Origin: Coptodactyla brooksi
Taxonomy: Eukaryota > Arthropoda > Insecta > Coleoptera > Scarabaeidae
Direction of reading: 5' to 3'
DNA: 20,867 nt
NCBI GenBank assembly: GCA_033557675.1
Contig: JAWQRM010000630.1
Coordinates: forward strand, 1-20,867
Below are positions 1 through 9,700 of this stretch, piece by piece (within the stretch, counting starts at the first letter, position 1; every line of letters starts with the position of its first letter). The position numbers and the translations under genes are program-made. Under the pieces are notes generated by a model. It worked only from the letters and a program-made list of their open reading frames with translations. It had not been told where the DNA came from and did no database searches.

Positions 1-116
1 ATAATACATAAGGGGTTAAAATAACAATATTTTCATATAATAAAAAGACTTGTTATATAAAGAGGAAGTAATGACATTTTTATTTAATGTTTCATTTAAC
101 TACTAAACGTTTGTAG

Positions 117-264
117 ATTTGGGAAAGTAACTTTGGATAAACCTTCTTTATTATTCTACACTCACCCACAAAAAGAAGAAATATGTGGAATACATGAAAA
201 ACTGAGTTTCCCATGCGAGACTCCCGAAGAAAACTGTATTTGGAACAACATAACATATGACGCA
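117..264 (+). CDS. Penultimate exon of an unrecognised membrane protein (5' part outside window)
   Basis: Internal coding exon of 49 codons plus one leading base. A branch-point-like TACTAAAC (101-108) and acceptor TTGTAG precede it, and the donor GCA|GTAAGTAT ends it. Read in the frame that joins the next exon, it begins FGKVTLDKPSLLF and continues with three cysteines (EEIC, FPCE, ENCIW) and a WNNITY N-glycosylation sequon, which suggests a lumenal or extracellular, disulfide-bonded stretch. Bases 1-116 look like intron, so the rest of the gene lies upstream of the window. I do not recognise the family. Confidence rests on clean splice sites and phase agreement with the next exon, not on homology. 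Confidence 0.7.
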
Positions 265-317
265 GTAAGTATCTGCTAAGCTATATAGCTATATTAAGTT
301 GTGTTCAATTATTTCAG

Positions 318-461
318 TTATTTGATGAAAGTGTTTTGCTGGTTCCTGTAGGAAATTTGGAACATTATCCATTTGTCGTCATAGGCACATTATTACTTGG
401 CTGCATTGGTTGTTTATACATATTATCGATACTTATGACTACAAAGACTAAACGAGAATAA
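318..461 (+). CDS. Last exon of the same membrane protein: C-terminal TM segment
   Basis: Terminal coding exon of 47 codons plus TAA (459-461), following a 53-nt intron (265-317) that ends ATTTCAG. It joins the previous exon in phase 0. After about 20 residues (LFDESVLLVPVGNLEHYP) comes one strongly hydrophobic segment of roughly 22 residues (FVVIGTLLLGCIGCLYILSI), then a short basic tail ending TKTKRE. This is the pattern of a type I single-pass membrane protein with a lumenal N-terminal domain and a very short cytosolic tail; topology is inferred. The neighbouring SLC17-like transporter converges on it from the opposite strand. Confidence 0.72.
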   Translation, partial: LFDESVLLVPVGNLEHYPFVVIGTLLLGCIGCLYILSILMTTKTKRE

Positions 462-560
462 ACAAAGAAATATTTATTTATTTATTTTCAGAAAAAAAAT
501 AACATGAATTTTTGTGATCTGTTAGATATCACAGTAGTTCATATACAAATTATATTTATA

Positions 561-566
561 AATAAA
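561..566 (+). terminator. Poly(A) signal of the left-hand + strand gene
   Basis: AATAAA about 100 nt after the stop codon at 459-461. Another AATAAA overlaps the stop codon itself (457-462) and is too close to be the likely signal. The exact cleavage site is not visible. Confidence 0.5.
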
Positions 567-591
567 TTGTTTTTACTCCATTAGGCTTTTT

Positions 592-597
592 TTTATT
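592..597 (-). terminator. Poly(A) signal of the minus-strand transporter gene
   Basis: The minus strand reads AATAAA here (TTTATT on +), 55 nt beyond the transporter stop codon at 652-654. It lies only 25 nt from the candidate signal of the convergent + strand gene, so the two transcripts probably end in or across the same stretch. Confidence 0.5.
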
Positions 598-651
598 TAT
601 GATATGTGAGATATACTAATATTATGTACAACTATAACAATGTAACCTTTC

Positions 652-713
652 CTATAGATGACTAGTTTTGTTCGCAACTGGTGTATCAACAGTTTTTTCT
701 TTTTCAATTGTTT
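652..713 (-). CDS. Transporter exon 9 (C-terminal cytosolic tail, stop)
   Basis: 62 nt behind an 1844-nt intron. The acceptor TTTTTTTTCTTTCAG is strong, and the two first bases complete codon 465 (AAA) begun in exon 8. It encodes 19 further residues (TIEKEKTVDTPVANKTSHL) and stops with TAG at 652-654. Support: strong acceptor, phase match, charged tail of plausible length, and a poly(A) signal 55 nt downstream. It has no conserved motif, so it is less certain than the TM exons. Confidence 0.72.
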
Positions 714-3700
714 CTGAAAGAAAAAAAAGTAAGGTGGTTAAAGAATGAAGTGTAGCATAGCAAAAAAATGTTCAGTGTTAATGTTACTCATAAAATTATC
801 GATTGTTCGTTTTCACCTGTTCGGCGTTTCGTTCTCTTTCTTTCTACTTATCGTTAGTATAGCTCTGCCGTTTGTCTTGTGTCTTCAGTAATTGTGTAAC
901 TTCCCTGTTGTTGATGTAATTCTCCTCTACAATGTTAATTTAGGCAGTAATTATTATGCTTTATAATTGCCACAGGCAATTGACAAATAGAATATAACGT
1001 TCACAAAATGCAAAAGATGTTAATTTTCCTGACAAACGCATGCAGTTAGTGTAGGCACATATCTGTTGAGAAAACAAATCTCACAGTTTTGAATACATAT
1101 AAGTAATTATATTCCTGCATGTCTATTATTTATACTAGTACTAATGAATGAATCAACAATAAGAATCGAGTTAGTGCCGAAATTTATTTCTCCAAGATTA
1201 CGTGTTCAAAATATTTATAAAAATGCTTTGTAAATAATTTTGCAAATTTCTACATTATAGAAATAAAGTTATGTTTAAAAGGTTTAAAAATATTTAACAA
1301 ATTTAATATAGCTTTCGAGATATAAGTGTGATGTACACAAGTAACAACTGAGTATTGGAAAGTATTGATTATGAATGTTTGAACTTAACATGGATTGGTT
1401 TACAATGTGTTAGAGCATCTGCATAATTCAGTAATGTGAAGAAATTCCATGTGTTTGATTGAATAAGCAGACGCTTAAGAACTTAGAGCTGTATTTAGTG
1501 CAATGTATATCTAAGCAATACTATACCGCTATATTAAATTATTAATGTTGTTCTTTTTGTTTGAGTGACAAATTGCATCTGCACTATCATCAACACTTAA
1601 CATAGTGTTGTCATTAAATGTAGAAATATTTTGTAAATAAAACAATTACAATAATTGTTTAAGGTCAATGATGATACATTCTATATTGAGCATTGTTATT
1701 AATTTAAAATAACTGCAAAGTTTGAGAATAAATCTGATAAACGGGGTGGCCAAGCTAAGGAGCCATATCTCCCTATCTGGTGACAGGGAAATGTTTTCTT
1801 AAGCAAATGTGTGACAGATCCTATCACATATGGTGGAGCTTTGACTATTTGAAATCATATGTTCCGGTATGTACTACGGAAATTCCAAAACCTTATTGGA
1901 ATTTGGTTTTCTTCAATAAAGAATCCGATGAGTACATTGTTAACTATTCCAGCTCAAATAAAACAACAAATTTGAAAACTCAAATGAAACAGGAGAAAGA
2001 GAACTACAATCGATAAAGATCTACTCGGTAAAGACCCACAGTATTGGAAGTTTAAGGAGCCTAAAAAAAGCTTCACATAAATTCTAAAAGTTTCACAAAA
2101 ATCATGAGGCGGCTAGTGATTGAAAAATTTGTAAAATTTGAATACAGGGGAGTTTGAAACAAACTCTGGCTAGTAAATGTAGAGATGTAATGTATCTATC
2201 AGAATACATAATGCTTCTTTGTATAAACAATTGTTTAAAAATTAACATATAACATAAAAATAATGTTAATTGGCAATTGGGATACTTACATTGTATCTTT
2301 AAAGATAAAAGAAACTTGAGGATTTGAATATCTTTATCATTATAAAATCTTCATCTCTGATTATAAACATATCTATTGCACATAGTTAAGAAGAAAAACA
2401 AAACCAACAGGACATACAAATACTGCGCAAAGAAGATGCAAGACGGCAAGGAACATGGTTTCAAGCAATACGTACAGGTTTCATGCGTTGGAGATTCAAT
2501 CCCCTCATAATTAGATTAGTAAACACTGATGCAATATCAAGTGTAGCTTTCACTTACTATCATTGCCACATTCATCTTCTAACTGGTCCCAATACTGCCT
2601 TTCGCCGGATCCACAGATAGTGTAGACCAAATCAGCAGCAACATAAATAATTGCAGCGGTGAAGAACACAATCTTCCATTGGTCTGTGTTTGACTATGGA
2701 AACAAGAAAATCAAAATAGTTGATTATCTGACACTTAGAGGTAGCAAATCTCCATATTAAAAATGTGTGCAACACGTCAGAACTTTTCTATTAACTTTTC
2801 TTTTAATATTATGTTCTAATATTAAAACTATATGGTTCACCAGTTGTATATTAATAAATATTTTATGCAATGTATTGATTACAAATAATAGTGTACTACA
2901 TTAATATCGTAGTAATATTAATAAATAAAAATGGTAATGAACTGCAATGATAGTCACATAATACACTAGTAGTAATGTTAACAATTAAAATTGTTAGGTA
3001 GTAACAATTAAGTTGGATAGTAAGTTTTTAAAATGATTTAATAATATAATCAATAACAAAATAATATAATTTACAATAACTATTGCTTCGTGATTTATCT
3101 TCAATAAGCAAAAAAATTTTATTTTTAAAACAAATATGTTTGACATTTTTGTAATTTCAGGAATACAAGCTGGCATAGCTTAAATGGTTTGAGCAACTGT
3201 CATGAAAGCAGGAGATCGCAGGTTCGATTCCTGCTTGGGGGTCAAATTATTTTCTTCATTCAAAACAAAGTAATACATTCATAGCAGTATGTGATATAGC
3301 ATGCTCTTTTAAAGTTGTAACTTCATTTCTTGCAGTTCTTCTTTCACTTATGGATACAGAAATCTATAAGTGAAATTGCAAAACTTACCTCGTCCGTGAC
3401 GACAAACTCCACAATTAACGGAGCAACAATACTGAAGACGTTTGCTCCCCCATTCGTAATACCCATAAGCGTACCAGCGTGGGTTGGAGCTATATCTATG
3501 TGGCTAACTTGATATCCACAGAATATGGCGGAATTCAAGCCAACGGCAGCTATTAGCAGAGCTATTGCTAAGCCTTTTTGGCCGCTTTCAGCCATACCCA
3601 GTGCGAATAAAGCTGCTGCTGGACCAACCAAACCTAACACAACAGACATGAAAAAAATATACAAACAAACTGTATAAATACGATAATTCAACGAACCTAT

Positions 3701-6700
3701 GGTTGTGACTGTTTTTCTGGCGGTACCAACTGAGAATATACCTTTATTAATCGTGTAATCGGTCAGGTAAGCGAAGATGAAACTAAGTACCCACAGAGCA
3801 AAATAAGGTGCAGCAGACAATAAACCATTCTAAGAACAAAAGATAGAAAACGCGAAAAAGTTTGGTACTCTCAACAGTTACCTCAGAGATGTTAAACTTC
3901 AAAACTCCTTTCATGTAAGTGGGGATTTCTGTTAGTAAAGTCCAAAAGCCCCAATTTTGGCCACAGTGCGTGATTAGAATAGCCCATAACGGTAGGGATT
4001 TAACCATATGCTTCCATGGTGTTTTGTGATGCTACAGAAAAGCAGAAAATTCGTAAGTTAAATAAATTCTACATATACACAGTGAATACCTTTTCATCCT
4101 CGCCCTGCCCACAAGACTTAAGAATGTATTGTTTTTCCTCGTCTGAAATCGTTTTGTGATCTGTTGGCCCATTGCTGCCCACTATGAACCATAAACAACA
4201 CCATGCGAATCCTAAGGCGCCATACAGGTAGAAAGCTGTTGGCCAACCTAAGACACTGGCCGATATCCATCCAGTAGCTGGCATTGATATTACTGTACCA
4301 AGAGGCCCACCTAAAATATGCAAAGTAAAACAAAACACTTGATTATGTATTCTAGTGAACAATGCCATTTTTTTGCAGTTAATGTAGAGTTTTGTTGTAA
4401 AACAGTAAAATTTTTACTTTTTGTATACTTTATCGACAAGATGCAGTAAAAAAATAATATTTAATTGTGATGTGACAATGTAATTGGCATTTGTGAATTT
4501 TCGAACAACAAACATCTTCTTCTCTTAATCCTTTTTGACCACTCTAGTTATCGGGTGACACTTTATCTTCAATACTCTTTTTAGTTTCTTGCTAGAGTAT
4601 TCATCTGTTTTACCTGTCCTAGTTTCCGGCTCCTCTATTCTATTCATCCAACTTTTCCTCTGCGTCTATTTCCCAGATTTTTTTCCTTTCACCTCCAATT
4701 CAATCATTCCAAGGTTTAATATATCGAACTTATCATATTTTCAATTTTCTCTTGATCCCACAGTGTCCTTGTCATTATTTTTTGCAAGACACAATGACAA
4801 TTACTTCCAACTGTTTTTCAGGTCTATTTTGTGTAGTCCAGGAAATATAGTTCTTAAATATTTGTGTTGTTTTCAGGTGGAACAAATCATATATGGTGAA
4901 TCATTTTTTTTTAATTAAAGGCTCAAAGAATTAATTCATAATCCGCAGAAGAAACAAAAGAAAATGTTAACAGGCGATTAAGAAAATGGAGACTCTATTT
5001 CAGAACGAATTATGCGACACTGCTGTTTTAGCTTGTCCAAATAAAAGATCCAGGGAATCTACATAGAAGTCATTAAAAGCGAAAAAACAGAAACAACATG
5101 ACCCTGGTATCAACTTACCTGCATACACAAAAGTACCAAGCCTGGATCTTTCGTTTAACGGTATCCACTTGCTTAACAAGTTGTGCATACATGGATAGAA
5201 GAAACCTTGTGTAAATCCTTGGATAACCCTGCATACGATGACACCCCATGCACCTAGCTCTGCCATCGGTGGTATTAAAGCTGTAAAAAGCGCGCACACA
5301 GCCATTGAACCAGTCAGTAACCACTTAGCACCATATCTTTCTGCCAATTGTCCAACTCCAACTTGAGGAATAATATATCCCCAGAAAAATGAAGAGAGTA
5401 TGGTACTTTTAATGGTCCAATTATACGTCTACTTAAAGAAAAAGAATTTAACGAAATACTTCCTTTTTCTTATACGATTACTTACAGGAAAATCGGGATT
5501 TGTGTCAGGATCAGTCATAGCAACAATCCCAACCGATAAATTCACCCGCATACCATATCCAATTATGATAAGAATAAATAATAAAACCATTTGAGTGTGT
5601 CTGACACCATACCATGGCAATGAAACTGAAAAGAAAACGAATTAGCATATTAAATTTATCGTATTGTTTTCCAGATAATTTTGTTCTTTTAACAACCTTT
5701 TATTGGCGATATACAACTGCTCTTAAATACATCGAACAGTTTGTTGGTACGCATAATAATACTTTCCCTATAAGATCTGTTCATCTTTTCTGCTGAAGAA
5801 ATAGTTAAACACTTTCTTGAGGTGGTTCCAAAAGTAAGCCGTTAAAATTTCATGTATGATTGTGTAAATAATTAAGTCACGTATCTTCATTATCAACGTT
5901 TGACGTTTTTGTCAATTCGACTTAAATCGAAAGATTTGACTTTGACTAATTTGATATGTATTTAAAGTGTACTTATTATATAATTTTTAATTTATTATAT
6001 TCTTACAATAATAATATTATTGTAATAATAATATTCTTTATTAATTTTACAAAGTTAATTATTAATTATTACAGATATGTCAACATTTTGAATTGTTAAT
6101 TTACAATTGGAACTTGTGGAAATTGATTGATTTTTAAATCTTCATTTTATAAAGTTATTTTGGTAAAAATAAAATTGGATTGGATCAGTTGCAGAGCATA
6201 AACATATTAGTTCGTTTTTAAAAAACTGATACAAACATTATAGAACTTTATCAAAGTCGCAAATAATATCTAAAAAATTGTAAATTAATACATTTCTCAA
6301 AAATGTATAAACTCTGCCAAATAATACCATCAATAGGGAGCAGAACCTAGAAAGAACATGCAACATCTATGAAAGGAAGTAAACAATTCATGCAAAGGAA
6401 ATGTAAACACCACATACATTTGCAGACCGTACATTATAGGATAGGAATTAGATCGATAAGATACCCAATATATGTGGTATACAGAACGTGGTTAGATTGG
6501 CAAGAGGTAGAGAAGAAGAATATGAATAGCTAAATTGTCATGACATAAAAATCCATTAGCAGAAGTCCCTGAAACTAGAAGGTGATATTTAGCAGGTCCT
6601 AAATTAAGATGAAAAAAGGAATTCATGAAATGTCAAATTGACAATGAATAATTTGAAGGTGCATTTTGGTTTATATTTTGGGCAATCGAGCAGATTTCAG

Positions 6701-9700
6701 TTCTTATCGTATAAATTTAGGAATATTTCCACATTTATGAACACTGTTTTGAATAATATATGTATCTCTAAAAATATTTTCTATTTATAGTACTATTATC
6801 TAGGTCTTTTTTAAAAACTAGTCATGATAACCTCGGATATTATTCAGCCATTATCATAAATAAAATATTTTATCCAAGGGTCATCAATTTTAATACTGTC
6901 AGATTATAATAGCATGATTTGAGCTATAATTATTTGTTGGTTTCATTCATAAAGTAAAGTTTACATTCTTATTTGAGGTACTTTTTATATTTACACAACT
7001 CTTTATTCAAATTTAAGAATGTTAGTATTTGTTATTGATAACACGTACAAATTGTATAGCATTTGTTATCATTTGAAAAATATTGGAGCATTTGAAATGC
7101 TCCAATTGTTTGCATACCTTTCGAAAAGGTTGTATATTACCTTCGCCTTATTTCCAATATTCTAATAAGCGTGAAAATACACCAATAAGTAATTCTAAAA
7201 CTATATGTACTAAAAAAGTAATGAAAAATATGCAGATTATTTTGGGAAACCAAGACAGGTTAATTATTTTTTATAACTCGGTGCAAGGTACGTCTTTTTA
7301 TAACAATTATCTGTCCATTGTCACGGTGGAATTTCATTTTTATTAGTATTAATTTTTCTATAGTATCATAAATTCGTTTTAGCGTGGACTTATATAAATA
7401 ATATATAAATATCACAAATATTTCTGGGTATGAATAGATATTACTAAGTACAATTCATAATTAAAAAACGAAATATTTTATAATTTCTTTATATACGTAT
7501 TTGGAATACAATAGCCGGTTAATCAAATTTCTTTGGCAAATTGTTTTGCTTCATATACAGTGTTCAGATAAAAAGTAGCGCGATAGCTTATGTAAAGCTT
7601 TCATCAAGTTATTTGGTTCAGCCAGACATGCACAAATTACTGTTTATTAAAACAGATTTTATATTATTGATTTGCCCTGTTTCATTTTCCCATTTGTGTG
7701 TTCATCTGATTAGATGAACATTCCCAAAAAATTAAAATCATTTGTTTGTGGATTAGCATACAATAGTTAATTTTTTCGGTACACTATTCACATATTGATT
7801 TTTTTTTATTCTTTGCTCAAGATGTTTAAATTTGTTATGCTCTCTGCGTGTGCAAATTTGGTACATATTTAACAACATATTTAGAATTAACCAATGACCA
7901 GCAGAAAACGCTATCGTAAATTTTGGTCAGAGTTGTTTGTTTGAATTTGGAGGTTCTTTCTTACAGTAGAAAGAATCTCCAAATTTTCTATCAGTGTTTC
8001 TTGAAATAAGAAGTACAAATTCGAAGGAAAACCTAAGGGTTGTTCTGAAAAATTAAACACATTCCTCTCGGTGGCGGTTAGGCAACTCACATCTCAAGTA
8101 CTAGTTAGGTATATATTAAGGTTAATGTAGAAGGGATAGAATTCGTAATAAAGAGTTACGCAAGCAACACGTGTATAATTTCGAGATGAACACTTCGAGA
8201 ATCGGTTTGTAGCTTCCTGTGCTTTTAATCCGGAAAAGAATTTTAAAGCATATCGCCTACAGTTAAACCTCTTCCTTGTAAATAAAAATAAACTAGCTGC
8301 ACAAAGATTTTACTGGGCATTCTTTTCATAACGAAATACGAGATATTTTGAGAAATTTAAAGACTCAAATGGATTTATGAAAAGAATACTAGTTTATAGG
8401 TTTCTTTATTTAAGATGTTAATTAATTATTGCTTTGCGTGAAATTAGATTCCTGACAACTTGAAGGTTACGCCTGTGGTACCTGTTTGCGAAAGTAGAGA
8501 TAAAAATAACTATAAAAATTATTACCTAATTAGTACCATTCCCGCACTTTCAATTACAGTGGTAAAATTAGTATGCAATAACATACTTATCATACTATAT
8601 CATATAAATATCACATTAACATTACTTAAAATGAAATGTTCAGAATGAATCCGAATCAGTCATCTTTTTGACTTTTGAAAATTTGACCTGTTTTATTTTA
8701 GCAATTCCTACCACATCTATCCGTGGAAAAAGTATCTAGCCTACAAATTCACGGTCATATATCAACCATGACCGTTTTTCAAAGATAACATTATGCGATT
8801 CATTTTTTGATTACACTTGTATGTTCATGGCATATAAATTATCCTCATATTTGCATTAATTTGAATTTTATAATGTACTCGTGGTATAAAATATTCCCGC
8901 AGATGTTATTTGATCTGGATATTGCATTTATTACTTCTACTTGATTTACTTGAAATGTAGTAGCTACTTTAATGATGTGTATTTAGTTTAATTTATAAAT
9001 TCAAAAATCTCAATTCAATGTAATCATACTTTAATCAGTATCCATAATTAATACCTAAATATATACTATCGTATGATACTATATTTTTAGGTATACATTT
9101 AATAAACAAATCTAGATATCTTGATCTATATAAAAGAATTGAGATGCGGAGATAATCATGCTCCAGTTGAGTGTATTCAGTACGACCGCTAATGTACTTT
9201 ATTGTTAACATTGACATATACCCAAGTATGTGGGCTAAAATGAAAACATCACTTATCTCTAAGCCACTTGTGAAAGATTTTGTATCGAGACCAACATTTT
9301 ATTTGCGCAAGCTTCTACGTGTCTACATAAATAAATTTGTATGTATGCTTTGGTATGTAATTAATTATGATGTACTCTCATAATCAGTGATAATATTTAT
9401 CGTTAGGTCACTTGAAATGAAGAACAATAAAAGCGAAGACGAGATTAAAGAACTCAGCGGTTATTTACCATAATTATTCATTTTAATTCGAGCTGGCATG
9501 AACTGGAAAAATTCACTTTCATAGAGGATGGGTGTGCAAGAATAGAAAATTTCCGGGATATCCTTATTAAAAAAGATGTTTGCAATTTTAATTTCGTATA
9601 ATAATTCCTTAAGGCATATGCAAGTGCTACTCTAACTTGCTAGACGTATACAATTTTAAAAATAAAAGGAATGAATTTATTTGAACAGTTTACTACTGAG

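Noticed and set aside
2550..2560. TGA at 2552-2550 as the true end of the transporter
   Set aside because: It lies inside a perfect GTAAGTG donor, and a phase-matched exon with strong acceptor, stop and poly(A) signal exists at 713-652. Kept only as a possible alternative end.
3169..3242. Functional tRNA-Ser (anticodon TGA)
   Set aside because: Acceptor stem largely unpaired and U33 replaced by A; a SINE head is more likely.
3330..3512. + strand open frame
   Set aside because: Antisense shadow of transporter exon 7.
3344..3820. One continuous 158-codon exon of the transporter
   Set aside because: Its middle 21 codons break the family pattern and are bounded by GT...AG, so I split it into exons 6 and 7.
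4589..4918. 109-codon + strand open frame
   Set aside because: Arises from a CT-rich intron stretch; Phe/Ser/Leu-rich translation without motifs, splice context or family match.
5400..5594. + strand open frame
   Set aside because: Antisense shadow of transporter exons 2 and 3 and the intron between them.
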